From Cardinalis cardinalis (lineage: Eukaryota; Chordata; Aves; Passeriformes; Cardinalidae): a DNA stretch of 64,000 bases. Positions 11,431 to 25,600 of the stretch are shown here, one piece after another. Positions within the stretch are counted from its first letter, which is position 1. Every line of letters starts with the position of its first letter. The stretch covers positions 620,001 through 684,000 of the forward strand of contig JACDOX010000024.1 of the NCBI GenBank assembly GCA_014549065.1, in the 5' to 3' direction. The position numbers were made by a program, and so were the translations under genes. The notes under the pieces were generated by a model, which saw only the letters and a program-made list of their open reading frames with translations, searched no databases and was not told the origin of the DNA.

Positions 11431-14400
11431 ATTTGGACAGTCCCTGCACATTTGCTTTGCCCTTGTGAGCATTTCTAATTTTAGCACGAGTGATCATTCA
11501 TCTAAGAATTCATGCCTGAAATGAAATTATTCACCATTTGTTATTTTCTTCCAATAAACGTTTGTTACCCAGTCACAGGAGGGAAAGCATAGAGTTACTA
11601 TGCAGCTCCTCACATAGCACAAATAGTAGGAGCAAGAAGCACTGAGCCAGTTCTGGAGGTTAACTGCATCAGTCCAAAGTAATATCAGATATAAATCCCT
11701 ATTCTTTCCTTTCAAGCTCCACCAGAGAAACAATCATTCCCAACGAAGCACAATTGAATTCTTACCAAGAGCATCTCCGCTTTACTGCTGAGCTACTGGA
11801 GCTGGTGGCAGGACAAGACATCCTGGTGGCAGGATAAGCCTCTCCCTCCCCAGATTTTGAGGAAGCACAGCCTGAGGGAGGCACTTCAGGCTCTCCTGCC
11901 TGTGTGTCAGTGGCTCTGAACTTCCTTGACTGGTCAGGTGCCACTGGTGCTGGCTTGCATCTTATTTCCAACGCCAAAGGAAAAACAGGAATTTCAAACA
12001 CAGAAAAATAGTAAAACCAAAGCAGGGCTTTTAATGACGGTCAAAGCGGGCATGATGAAGACCGAGTGTGTGCCAGGCTGCACTAAAACAAAGCAGCACA
12101 GCCAGGTCTTTGTGTTCCCCAGCATTGCTCCAGCACTGCTTTACACCAAAGAGTACCTGGGCTGACACCTGTCTCCCTACTCCTTATGGGTCAGTAAATC
12201 TGACAGTGACAGTGTCCNACTGCCATGAGAGAATTCAGAAACCCAGATTCACAGCATCCTGTGTGATGTGTTGTATTACCCACCAGCTTCAACGCTACAA
12301 GAACAAGTGCAGAGCAGAGGTCTGTCTGCAGCCATCAAACTGGAGCAGTTGGGAAAAGTGTGTTTATAAACTCCTCTCAAATCAGTTGAGTTCTGGTTCC
12401 TACAGCATTTGGTATGAAGGTCATTTTCTCTATCTGATATACTGAGCTCACCCTTTTCCCCCTAGAATAAAACAATCTGTCTCGACCCTGTTGAGCAAAC
12501 TGTGCAACCATGTCTTCTACAGACCAGGGCTAGTACAGGGGAAAAAAAATCCAAATAAATATGTACATATGTAAAAAAAATTCATGGGAAAAAATAGCTC
12601 TGGATTCTGAAGTCCCTAATTTTGGAAAAAAGGAATGTTTGTGTGTTGAATGAGAAATAAAAAACAGGCAGACTGAATTATTCAGAATTTATTTTCAGTA
12701 TTGGAATCATTGTTAATTCTGCTACCGCTCAAAAAAAACCCATTAAAAGTCAATGAAGAAAGGCAAGCTATAGCTCATGCTGTGGTTGTCACTGTGGCAG
12801 CCCAGTCCCCAGATCTTGGCTGGAGCCCCTCATATCATGTAAATAATGATACACTCCAATAAATGGCCTTTGTCACTGTGGCTCACAATAACTGAGCTTG
12901 GTTTCAACACAGCCAGTTCTGCTCCTTTGGAGCTGTGTCTGGGGTGGTTTTGGATTCTCAAGTTCCTCTGCTGCCACATGAGGCTGCTGTGTAAATGCTC
13001 CCTTGTGGCCTTACTGCTGACTGGTGATGCTGGAGTATCCTGTTCCTACATTGAGTATTTCTGCCCAGGACCTCCTGGTTACTCTCCCTACTCCTGTGCT
13101 GTGCACCAGTATCAGCTTTCCCTTTCCTTCTGCTTCAACTCTATGAACAGAGGGTCTGAAAAAAACATTTCTCTTCTATATTAAGGAAAAATGAATATCC
13201 CGCGATTAGTCTTTAAGGCACTTTGCAAAGGCAGAAAGCATCAAAAGACTGTGCTAACTAAATTTCTATAGTGCTGGGCTTTACTTTGTTAGAAATTTCC
13301 TAGGCTTGTAAGCACATCTTACTCCCACACACTGACCAGTTCTGCTCAGCCAATTTCTCTCCTTGGTGCTTTCATCTTACTTTTTTAGTTCATGATTGAC
13401 TTATACATGCTTTGATTAATTTGTGGGCTAATCATTATCCTTCCCTGCAAAAGGTGTATTTCTGCTAACTATTCCCTCTCCCTTTTTTCAATACCATGCA
13501 CTTCTAATTGGTCTCCTGCCAAAGGTGATCTGAGTTTTTGTGTCATGCCTCAGAGGGAGCAGTTCAGAGCACAGTGGACTACACTGCACACTGCACAGCA
13601 TTTTCACCACTGCATTAGTGCTGTTCATTTGCATTTGTAAATTCGACATCAGTAAGATTTTCTCTATGTTTCAATGTCTTACATAAGTAGGAACCACTAA
13701 AATGAATCTAAAATGAAGATGGCAAGTAGCAGGCTCAATGATTTGGAAAGTGCAACTCATTAAAGAGAGCAGAGTACTCATATTACTTTTGGTCTATCTT
13801 TACTGCTTCCAGAAGGACAGTTTTAATGGCAGATGGTCAGCTTTTCCAGCTGTTGAAATACTTTTGGAAGGCCATCATGCAGGATAAAGCTGTGTTACTG
13901 GGGACAGACACTGACCTCTGCAGGAACAGGGTTGTTTGGCTCAAGGACTGGGCTCTGCCAACCAGGAGGCTGCTAGGAGGTCAGTCCTGTGACATCCCTC
14001 ATTGAAACTCACTGCTCAATCTAATGATCCCTCTCAAGTCCAGGCATTACATTGGCATGCAGGACAGCAGGATCAGAGCCTAGCAAGGCCTGGTATTTTG
14101 AACCCAGACAAAACAGCAACTAATTTATATGCTGATCATTACCATTCATTAACATCCCCATTTCCTAACAAATTGACTGTGATGCCCTGGCTGGCATCAA
14201 GAAGCACCTTGCACCATAGAAACATTGCCAGAAGCCCTTGAATTTGAGCTGCAATGCCAAAATGCAGTCTAGCATGACAGTGTTCTCATCACAGCTTGTG
14301 AATGGAGGGAAAGCCAGTTCTGGGAGCGGCCTTTACTGCCTCAAAACAGGCATTCAGCACCATGTGAAATCCCACCTACCATCACATTGCTACCCCAGGC

Positions 14401-14985
14401 GTAGAGAGAGATTTCATAGAAGTCCTGTGTCGCATCTGGCAACCTCACACAGTGTTCTGGGTGCTAGAAAGTGCCTTGAATAGCGCTAGGTACTTGTGCA
14501 TGGGCAGCTGAACCTGCTTCTGGTGGGCAGCCAGCTGAACCAGGCTGACTTTGTGCTAGTGGAAGGTTTCAGATATATGAACAGAGGTTTCTAGTTCTGC
14601 TGTATAAACCCCAGTCTCCACATGGCAGAGGGCACAGATCCTGAAGATCCTCTGTCAGAGCCACTGGTCCTGTTGGGAGGTCACTGCACCCTGTGTATTC
14701 CATATGATAACTCCTTCCTGCAACCAAACCATCCATCTCTGCTAGGTGGGAAGACAGCCTGGACACGTGGTGCTCAGACAGANTCCCACATACACCAATA
14801 AAGGAACAAGCAGGTTCCTTTATTTGGAGCTGAATTCCACTCCCGGTTTACCAGACGTGGGGTTTTTTTAAGTGTTTCCAAACATTAATGCCTTTGGTCT
14901 GATTCTCAGACTGAGCCAAATTAGCATGGGACACAAGAGGCTCTGCAAGGAGCTGTGCCTTTAAACATCTAGTTCGACATTTAGT
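11431..14985. other. Unassigned non-coding sequence
   Basis: No gene recognised. Open frames of 125 codons (plus, 12068-12445) and 112 codons (plus, 12846-13184) have no known domain and no convincing splice-site framing. A short run near 12740 (cccattaaaagtcaatg) recalls the core of old amniote repeats but is too short to call. Confidence 0.6.
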
Positions 14986-15260
14986 TAGCCATTGTTAAAT
15001 ATATCAGTATGTAATTGAAGATTGCAACCTTATGGGGGCAATGTACAAAATCTCACCTGCCTGAATGTGAAATCATTAACTATTTTATTGTTCTTTGTCA
15101 TCTTTGTTTTTTCTCTGGAAGTAATAGGCATTTTTTTCCCTGTTAGAAGCAATCACAAACTGGATTTAGACTGAAATATCACATTGGTAATTGATTAAAA
15201 TCATAACTGTTTTTTTTAACTATTCTTTCATTCCGCTGTAATATGAAATTGAAGAAAAGC
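14986..15260. other. AT-rich tract, possible conserved non-coding element
   Basis: An AT-rich stretch with homeodomain-like words (TAATTGATTAAAATCA near 15190) and long T runs, free of open frames. It looks like many conserved developmental enhancers, but that is only an impression from texture. Confidence 0.25.
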
Positions 15261-18200
15261 ACCCAGCCCAACTAGATTAAGCTCCCACAATCAGCATAAA
15301 ATGGCCTTAGTGGATGCTGACACCAAAAAACCTGATGCCAGCCCCTTGTGCCCTTTTATTCCTGCAGCAGTGTCCCTTTAGCTGTGGGATGAGTTGAGTG
15401 AGGAAGTTATGATCTGAAAAGGAGTTTTGCTGTGTTTTATTCGTGGTTAGTTTTCAAACCAGATGTGGCTCAGCCAGGCACTTCACAGAACTTAATGCTG
15501 GCACGTGAAAACCATGGGAACAAGTGAATGAAAATGAAGCCTATTATAAAATCACAATCTACAAAAGTGTCTAACAAATTTTGAATTTATGGTCTGGGGA
15601 AATTTATGTGTCTTGCAACACTTGAACTAGGTGAAAACTATTAATAGCTTAAATGCTAAATCCTTTGTTTCCTCTGCAGAGCAGCAGTGTCTGATCAGCA
15701 ATCACTCTTGCGTGCTGATCTTGCAAGCCTGACAGTCTTTTTCCCACTGCTGAGTGAGTCCCAGATGGTTCATAGAGCTATTTGTCCTACATACTTCTAA
15801 GGATCTATTATCTGGATAGCTGACTCGTGCAGCAAAAGATTTTCCAACCCAGAATATTTCCTCTCAGTGCTCTGTGCTATGGTTTTCAGGCATGCACACA
15901 ATATTTAAATTTATATATTTATTATTTATTATGGAGTCATTCCTTTGAAAAAGACTCCATTGCATAAAGAAAAAAGAGCACATTTAATGCTCCAATCAGA
16001 ATATAGTGAGGATTTGAGGATTGAGATCATTCCACTGCCACAGGGCCAGAAATTTTGCAGCTGAGATTGTCATAACCCAAACACCTGCCTACTTTAATTT
16101 TGAATATTCATTTCATGCCAGTGATGCTGATCTTGTAGCTCTCAAAAGCAGGCTGCAGACCTGATGAAAAAATGCAGAGTGTCTGATGGTTTATAGGGCA
16201 GAGAGAGGTTGCAGGAGAAGCTTGAGGAAAAAAAGTAGAGCTTTTTTTATTTTGCAAGTAGTCCAGCAGTTTTTATAGCTGATAGNCTTGTCTTACAGAT
16301 TTTTTTTTGAAAGACCAGGGGAATAGTAAGATGAGTTTTGCTAAGGCAGGAGCAACATCCCTCCTTAAGAAATACTCCTGCAAAGTCACCAGTTGCCAGT
16401 TTACTTCCCAACATGGTGGTGGGTAGAACCTGTAACTGCACAGCAGGATGGCAGCAAGGCNAGAAATGTCCTCCTGCAGCAAGTCAGCTCACCCCAGCCC
16501 ACATCCCCTCCCTTCATTCCCCCTCAGCTAGCAGGCAGGCTGAGCTGCACTGGGCAGTGTTTCCTGGCAGACCTCTCTGCACTCCATGTGAGCAGGACAA
16601 AGGCAGGTGACTGTCAGCTGCTTACACAGCTCCCCTCCAAGGGCTCCCCATTCCCAAAATACACCTTAGACTTGATTTCTCTCATGCTGGTTTGTGGGGA
16701 ATTTGAAACTGGGATCTGTAAATGAAGGATAGCACACATGAGCAGATTCCTTTTACCCAAGGTTACGTACAAGCCCAGCCAGAGCATCTCTGCCTGCCAG
16801 CACAGGACTGGATGCCCCCTTGGCATGGCACAGCCTCACAGGGAGCGGCCCCAGTGAGCACCGACAGCAGCTTTACTTGTCTGCACCTGGCTCACATGCC
16901 TGACCAGAGAAGGGCACAGATGTGGCTGTGAACAACACACCCATGGAATGCAGAATCTGTGCTGAGAGCATCATGTTTACGCCCAACACATGCAGAGCAC
17001 CTATAGGGAAGCATGTGTGTTATATTAGCATAAAAAGTTGTAAACAGCCTCCATCTAGGATAAATAAACAAGGTGGCATTGCTGCCATTAAGACTGGTTG
17101 ATGTGTTGCCCTACTCTTTGCAGAATTGTTTTCACCTTGGCAAAGGGGGCTCAGACATCATTTGGAAATGTAACACAGTCAGTTTTCACTGCCTGAATCA
17201 CAGAAACCTCCATCACCCCATGCAAACATTTAAAAAGAGGCACCATGACCCCTCTTCATGTGCATAAGTNATGGGCCCAGCCAACATAAGAACATTATAA
17301 GAAAAACATATCACTGCAGCAGGTGCAGTAACTGCTTAACAATGGATTTTTCATCTCCTTTGCTGAGCACATTCAGTGTTTGCTGACCTTTATANTGGCT
17401 TTCAGAGTCACTATATAAAACTGGCAAGTTTTCTGGCTTGTCACNCCTTGGAATTACACAGAAATCCTGAACTCCCTCAAATCCATTTAAACTCCCTATT
17501 AGCACAGTACTTCTGCTTAGACTGGCTNGGGGATTTTTAGAAAAAGATACAAAAACACAAAAGCAACAATAAAATATGCTTTCCCATGGCTCCAGCAGTT
17601 TCACAGTCACTTGACACATGCCTTCATAAATCAGTTTACAGCCCTGCCAAGACAAGTTTCTTTAAAATACCCTTTTATTACTTCACATTGCTTTTTGCAG
17701 ACTCAAACACCAAGCCTATGCTTACTGGAACAGCTTGTATTCTGTCCTCTATTCTACTTCTGAAACAGAGACTTGTTTTAAAAACCCTGTGCTGGTTCGG
17801 ATTGCAGCTCCTGGGCAAGCATGTAGGGGAGAAAAGGCGAAAAGTAGCTGAGCAAAAATGAGGGTATCAGTAGGATACAATCTAGTTTTTAAGGTGGAAG
17901 GAAGTCATCATGTTCAGAAGCCCTAGGCTAAGAGGAGGGAGTAGTCCTTTAGAAAATACCTTAGTGATAGGGTTGGTGTGCACAAAACACATCTGGAGTG
18001 AGACGTGCTTCGGCCAACAAGGCATGGATAGTGTCCCAGACCATCAACCAGGTGCTTTCTTCAACCAGCACAAGAAGTGGATTTGGAGCAGTACCAAGCT
18101 GTGACNCACTCAGATGGCTCACTGGAACCTGGTCCTGCTGGAGGAGGTGTATGGGCACTCAAAATTAATCTCTTTTATCCAACTGCTCATGCAGTGCTTG

Positions 18201-21200
18201 GAGCATACTGAAAAAAGACCAGTTCAGCCCATGCAAGAAGACCAGCCCAGGTCTATTNTTTGCAGAGAGTTAATTTCCCTTTATTATCCTTAGATTTGAC
18301 TTTTAAATACCCTGGTAGCAACCTGCCTCTTGAGGCACAATGGAGTCAACAGCAGCTGTAGTTAATGTCAGGACATATTTGGCCTTGCTGCTGTGGAGCA
18401 GGCTACTAGCAAGAGCTTAGCTTGAGGTGGCAGTGTGCTTTTGACACACACAGATTTTTTATTTTTCTTTTCTTGATTGAGGACTGGAAGACTAGAATAT
18501 CTACATTTAGCCATCTTCATGTCAACTGGGTCCCATACTGGAAATCTTATCAGTACAGTCAGCCTGGCCATGACATTAGGAGTCTAGCTCTTGGCAAACC
18601 AAATTATTTCCTAGAATCCTTTGANTGTATTGGGAGTTAAATAACCTTGGACATGGCCCAGTTGCTGAGTGCCAAACTGGATGCTTCAGGATGTTATTTC
18701 AGGTCTCGATATGCTGTACTGGGAGGTCCTGTGNTGCATCTGCCACCTCCTTGTAGGTGTGTCGGATTTCCTGTAGCATCTCAAGCAACATGAGAAGTCT
18801 CCATGGAGGCAACTGAACCACCCTTTGAGCTCAGGTGCTGACATCTCTGTGCAAACACTTCAGGGTAGGTACTCCAGTCTGAGCTGAATCTTACATAAGG
18901 CAGCTGTGTGGCAGGTAACACAGCCAGTCTTCCCATGAAGGCTTTGCTGCACCTCCTCATACTGGTGTGTGGTGAGAGAGCCATCCCCCACAGCACTGCT
19001 CTCAGCCTGCAGCTCAGCATTTTGGTCCCTGCATCCTTTCTGCTCAATAGGGAAGTTCTCCTCTTTTGTTCTGTTCAAGAATCTTGCCCATTGAGTTCTG
19101 GGCCTTCCTGCTGGTGCAGGTGGGTGAGGTTTGTTGTAGATGACCCCAGACTAGCGTTGCATATTGGGCTGATTTGGTCTTTAGTGGTGTTCATATTGAT
19201 GATGCTATTAAGTGTTGTGACCTGTGGTAGGAAATGGAAACATTTCTCCTGTAGCTGACAATCATCTCACCGCTGATACTGCAACTCTATGCTTTGACTG
19301 TTTTACCAAAAATGCTTGGGCCCCTACCACACTCCCCCGGTCCCCTCCCTTCCTCCTGCAGCTCTGCAGGAGTTGTGCTGACNGCATTTTCTGAAAATGT
19401 CTACACCCAGCACTCCCCCCAAAGGGGAATTTCCCAAGAGAAAGAAGAAACTACAGTAGGAGGATCTGCTCAGGGCTTGTCAGAAGAAAGATATAATTCT
19501 TGGGCTCTCCTCTTCTCTCACTCTACTTAGTCACATTGTTTCATTCAATGAAATACTAGGAAAAAGATGTTAGAGTCAGAATATTTTAGAAGAAAAATAA
19601 AAGGTCAAGAATATAAGGAGATGGTCAGTCTAGAATAAGAAAGCTGTTGCATAATTGCATTCCTGAAAGATTTCACCTAAATGCTAGATAAAAACTCTGG
19701 CACATGGGAGTGGGTGTAAACATGAATGGGATTGGTGAGTTTGAGTCAAGTTACCATCTTTTTAGCACATATATAAAAGTGATAGATCAATGGACAACCA
19801 TCAAATCTCCAGGTTTTTGCCAACCACCATGCAGCCTCACCAAGACACCTCCTTTTTTCCTGACAATCTTATTAAAAGCCGCATACTGTTTCATTGAAAC
19901 CAAAACTATTCAAGGAAATATAACAGTAGTTTTATTAACTTTTGTTAGTAACATCTTGGAGTTCAGAGTTATATTTCTGATTAGATGGAGAAAGAGACTG
20001 ATAATGAGACTGATAATCTTAATGCACAAGACTGAGCGTCACTTGAGTTTGATTTCCCTTGCCAGGTGAGTAAATGCACCACTGCCTTAATAAAACTTTC
20101 TCTCTTTTTCCTGATTTTTGTCTGAAAAATTTCAACAGCCTTTTGATTATCAGTGTGAGTAAAATAACTGTTAACAACTCAGAATATTTTACAAGATAGA
20201 ATTCATATTTCCAGCTAGTCCAACTAACAGCCAAATGTGTGAGTCTTCCTAGGACACCTGTTCAACTCCCATTCCATAAAGCCTATGAGAGATTAAAATA
20301 AAAGCATGCATTGAAGAAATTACCACAGGTAATACAGGCTCTTGAAACAGGTCTGTATGACTCAGAGTGGCTTAACATCATCATCCTTGTTTTTCGAAAT
20401 GTCTAAAACTGACCTTTGTCAAGCAGTTTCCCAGTGGTGGTTTCGGGCAGAAAATCCAAAATAATCTCTTCAGGACATTCAAGTATGAGATATACCAGAC
20501 TTGGGAGTCAGAAAGTATCCACTGTAGCACACAGGTTGTTAGCAAGCAAACTCAGGGGGATGTTGCTGATCCTAGGAAGAAAGCACCCTGATGGGAGCTG
20601 GGTATTGAGCATCCAGGCACCAGAGCCTGGTGCCCTTTGCACTCAAAGTCATCCCACCACCATGCTCATTCTAAAAGAGTTTGAGGATACACTTGACTGC
20701 GCATCTTCCCTCAATAACTTTGTATGTTGTATTCTCTCTTCCTAAAGAAAAAAATGAGAAACCATGCACAACAAAAGCAGGATGTTTAAGATAACAAAAA
20801 ACTTGTCTAATTCTTAAGCCAGTTACTCGTAGTTTCATGGTCTGACAAATCTCTTTTCCCAGAGTGGGAATCCTGACTTAGGAAGTGCTGTGACTGGGGT
20901 GATCCCAATTTTGAAGACCACTGGAGACCAAGTGTGACTCTTACAAACACAGTGATATTTTCAGAGAGTACAACAGCTTTACCTATTATCAAAACAACAG
21001 AGCTTTGTTAAGTTTTGGCCAAGTTTCTCAGCTTACAAGGAAGTTGCATTTTCTGCAACTGAGAAAGTTTGACCCAACACTCCTGTCTTGCCTTAGGTCA
21101 GCTCTTGCCTAAGAAGAGCCGAATGGCACATCTCTGCAGAACCCAGGTCATGAAGGACCTACTGACAGGAGATTAGCCATCAGTTCAATGCAAGCTTGTT

Positions 21201-22570
21201 AGTGGGGGTAGGCAGGTAAGTAGGATATCATGATTGATGGTCACAAGGGCTGGTGATAGACTGGGGACACCCAACAGTGACATGTGACATCCAGCCCTTA
21301 TCCATCATAGCTCCGACTGATGTCCTCTGATCACTTGGGGGCTGAATTATTGAGCAGACCTAATTTGTGGCAAGCTGCCACTTGTGTTCCTGGGAAAGAC
21401 AAATGTAATAAGAAACAAACGCCTCAACTACAATTTTGTACTGTCTCCAAGTCTCTCCCATCGTGTTTCCCTGCGGGGTAAGAAAAGACAGAGGAGAGAT
21501 TTAACTGCATGGCCAATGGCTTTGCGTGGCAGTGACAGGTATTCAGAGGCAGTAGGACTTCCTGGTATCAAAGAACCAGCACCAGAAAAATGTTAAGCCT
21601 ATGGAAAGGCAGCACCTTTGAAAAGGAGAAGGAGAAGGCATACTTAAAAATTTGGCAGGACCAAACCCTCTATTATAGTCNTCTCTTTCTGTCCCAAAGC
21701 CCTCAGACAATGAACGTGAACTTCTGGGACTATAACTAAATGTAAAATCATCTGCAAAAGCATGCTCCAGTCATATAATTTATTGGCATGTGCGTCAGTG
21801 CAGAAACTGGCACATGGCCCATTTATGTTCATAGTCCAACTTCTCTGCCACAGAGAGACAGAATGTATGATTTTCAGTCCAAAGGCATTCCTGACATTTA
21901 AACATTCATTTTCACTCCAAAATCAAAAAGGAAATTTCAGGCTTTCAAGGGGTTCCCCGTAGAAGATCATGGTTTGAGACAAACACAAGGTGGAGGAGGC
22001 AATGCCAGGCAATGGAGCTGCCTGTGGGACATGAAGCAGCACTTGCTTCCAGCTCCAAGCCACTCCTCTGGTACTGCCACCATGCAGGGACCCTGAGGAG
22101 GATGGAACTGCAAACCCAGTGCCAAGGAGGGAGGCACAGCCATGCTGCACCATCCCACAGCCTGACTCCTGCCTTTGGGATATTTTTCAATTAAATGAAT
22201 CAAGCATGATGAGGAGTAAATNTTTGAGTGATCAATAAGCGATTTATATTCACCTGATCTTTTAAGAGAGGGTGAGGTAAAACTCTCTTTATCAAATCTA
22301 AGTTAACTACCAATGGGGTGATATTGTCTCTGAGTCAGCATTGAAAGAAATATTTATGTCTATTATTTCTTGCTATAAAATTGACTCCATTGTGGTTCCT
22401 TTTCATAAAAAGTGCCTATAAATTTGCTTTGCATAAGAAAGGAAGCAATAACAAAACCAGCTACAGACTATGAAGTAGTACTTTTGAATCAAAAATAGAT
22501 TCTAGTGAAAAAAACCCTTTCCTTCTATTCAGAGATTCTTCCAATTATCTTCAAAAATGAGATTCCTGAA
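15261..22570. other. Unassigned non-coding sequence
   Basis: About 7 kb in which I recognise neither a gene nor a well-defined repeat. Open frames up to 121 codons occur (for example plus 19704-20069, minus 17311-17655 and plus 18908-19258). None carries a motif I can name, and several overlap opposite-strand frames. GC is higher around 16400-16900 and 18650-19150. Confidence 0.55.
15931..15960. repeat. Short inverted repeat
   Basis: Arms atggagtc (15931-15938) and gactccat (15953-15960) flank a 14-base spacer. An 8-bp stem is near what chance allows in 64 kb, so function is doubtful. Confidence 0.5.
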
Positions 22571-22574
22571 TGGT

Positions 22575-22655
22575 ACAAACTCTGCCCTCAATGATACTGA
22601 TACAGTGCCAATAAACTCAATGAGATTACACGTGTTTGAATGATGGCAGAAGACA
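22575..22655. repeat. Possible ancient palindromic amniote repeat
   Basis: The segment begins with ctctgccctcaatgatac, passes through aaactcaatgagattacac and ends with aatgatggcagaag. The order of a 'ctgccctca' end, a 'caatg-agttacac' core and a 'gag/atggcagaa' end matches an old near-palindromic interspersed repeat that I recall as common in birds, turtles and crocodilians. I cannot name its family with certainty. The match is diverged and rests on memory of the pattern. Confidence 0.35.
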
Positions 22656-25600
22656 CCCCTGCGTGTTTACTGCATTTGTCAAACACATTCCAAAGGATAA
22701 AAAGTGTATAAATAAATGCAGTCTCTGTAAGTATTGGTATTTTTACTGAGTGGTTGTCTATGGTTTTAAGTTCATATAAAAGTGGATTTCTGGCTTTTTC
22801 CTTCCAGGAGCCTTTCACACGTCATAGATTTGCCTGTCCCTGTAACTTCAGCAAAATACAAGAAGAAAACTCCTGTGAAATTTCTGTGATGCAACTGTCG
22901 CATTAACTGTGTATATGTTTCTATTTTGGGGAGAAAAGCTTATTGTATTTTGATTAATTGTCTTTGACAGACTAATATAGGAGCATGAATAGATTCTATT
23001 ATAGACTATTAACTCCATAACAGTCCTGGGATTGGGAGTGCTTCCAGGAGGCAGGTCTCCTTTTGATCCTACCAGACCTTAATGATACTGTTTGTATTAA
23101 CATTAGCAGTGGCATTTTTAAAAATTCAATATTAATTGAATCCTCATTTCTTCATTACTTCCTGTATACCGTGCTTTTCCATGAGAAACATGACTCATGC
23201 CAACAAATGCCTGGGGAAATATCTCCACCTTATAAGCCTCAAAACACGTTGTACCATCCAGTTTATTTATGGCAGAAAATTGGAAGTCTGCTGAGCTGGA
23301 CACAGCTACCTGGCAATGGATGCATTGCTGTTAAATATGAGCAACATGTGACAGTAATATCAAATTAATTTGTGGAGACAAAATGCATGCAAATTGCAAT
23401 AAGCTATAATAAAGAAATGAAAGGAAATTGTGTACTGTATATTTGCAGAGTTTCATTTCTGTGATTGCTTTATACGCATTAATTGATTATTCCTAATTTT
23501 ATTAAGTGATTGAAGCAGAGATGGCACAAGTAGAGATGCCTGACTATTGAATATACCAGGGCTGAAGTCCTTGGCTTGGAGTTGACCAGAGGAGTAGGGT
23601 AACCCTGATAAAAACTCCATTTAGCAGAAAGGCCTTCAAAGAGATGAGGTAGATTGTTGAAGTCACAGGTGCTGTTTTGTGAGGCTGCTAACTCCCACGA
23701 AAACCACAAACTATCAGGTCTGTGCCAGGCTTCACCCTGAATAATCCTGTGCAAAGGCTAGGTCTCTGCAAAGTGCTGGCTGGGGTTTTCTAACACACGC
23801 TCCCAGCTGGGGAATATAGAGATTGTGACATATAGGAAACAGAGTTTCTGCAGACGGGTCTGACAAAAAATGAACATCACTTTAATTAGAATTTTCTATA
23901 GGAAACATTGCCTTTTGATGAAAACTCCATTCAAAATGTTAAAAAGCTATTTGTTATTTTAGCAGCTGGTAACAGCTCTTCTTCACCAAAAGCTGCTGAA
24001 AATTTGGGGGCTTTCTAGCATCACTGTTTCAAGGAAAAACAGCAATGTTCAAAGAAAAGATGTATTTTTTAGAAGATTTTATTTAAATAAAGTTCCAGTT
24101 TATCTTCAAAAATAATGCTTTTGCGGGAAACGTTTTGTTCTGCCCTTTGCAAAGAATAAATCTCACTGGAAGTTGTCAGAGTAAATCCCCCCAAGACATT
24201 TATAGCAAACCTGTACAAAATATTTTTAGGAAATGGAAACCCCATAAAAATCACTCCAAGTCATTCTCTAAGTATTTCTAAGGTTTTCTGTGTATCACCC
24301 TTTTGAAAGCCCTACCAAGAGCACAATGAAATTTTGATAAGGGCAGCACATATGACAGCCCAAGCCTGAACAGTCTAAAACATAAAATAGTACCTTAAAA
24401 CCAACATAGGTACCAGTGTGGAGATGGGCTCTGCTGGATGCAGTTTTCTTTAGTGCTGGTTGTACCAGACTTGGTGGTCTTCAAGATAGGTGTTGCTTTT
24501 TAGTTTACAGAAATCCATAGCACATACTCGGAGAAGAGATATGTTTTCCTTTGAGAGTTACCATGTCCAGTTACTATAAATCACTGATTTTCCAGCTGTT
24601 CCCCAGCACATACAATCCCCAAAATTTACCTGAACACAGGCAGATTTGCCTCTGTGCACGCTAAACAGAGCCAGCCAGGGGGAGAAATCTCAAATAAAAT
24701 GCTGAGCATTNTGCAAACTCTGACTTCACAGCCCCCTGCCCTGTGCTACTGCAGCCCTGGGGTGGCTGTGAGAAGAGCAGCCTGAGTGCCTTAGGGGCTC
24801 AGACTCAGGGACTCCCATGCCTAGTTCACCCTGCTCACATGCAAAGTGTGGATTTGTCCCCATAATTTGGGCTGCCTAGCCCACAGGCAATTTTCAGATG
24901 TTTGCATTCACCTTAGATTTTACCCAAAGCTGGGCCAGTGAGTGCTACTGCAGTCTGCCCTGTGTGAGTGTTGGCCTCTTGCTCACCCTCAGCAGCTCTG
25001 GGCAGACTTGTTTGAGAAGGTGTGAAATGGTTTGGGCTAAAGATAAGGGCAAGAAAACCCAGATCATTTCCTCTGGCTGCTTGAGGTAAGCACCATGGTT
25101 GCTTAAGATATGCCAGCATTCCAGTCTGCAGACAGAGAAGATTTTTTTATTGAATTAATAACACAAAATTATTTATCATCGCCATTATTTATTTATTGAC
25201 TAAACATAAGCTGACCATCTCTGCAGGCTAATCTTCAGCTCCTCAGATCAGTGATGTGTATAACTTGCATTCCCTAACGGTCACTCGGGTGCATTTTGCC
25301 TAGGATGTCCCTCACCAACTCTTCATTCCTGATGTCCCCTTTTTTTCAAGGAGCTATTTTCCTCCTAATCTCTATCCATCAGTCAATTATGATCCTCTCA
25401 CACAAAGCCTGGCTGCATTTCCTGGTGAGCTGAGAAAACAGCACACTCCCATGCTCCTCATTCAGGCAGTGTACACAGAGCCTGTCCTGGTCCCTACACA
25501 AATTTCTCCTGGAGAAATGTGGTTTATTTACACCGAGCATCAGGTCTGGTGACAATTTTGAGCTCAGAGAAGCAGAGAGAGGACACAAAGAAGATAAGTA

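Noticed and set aside
12735..12765. cccattaaaagtcaatg as an old amniote repeat
   Set aside because: The resemblance is limited to one short core and cannot be extended on either side.
17783..17830. tgtgctggttcggattgcagc as another LTR start
   Set aside because: Only the first eight bases agree with the avian LTR start and no later landmark follows.
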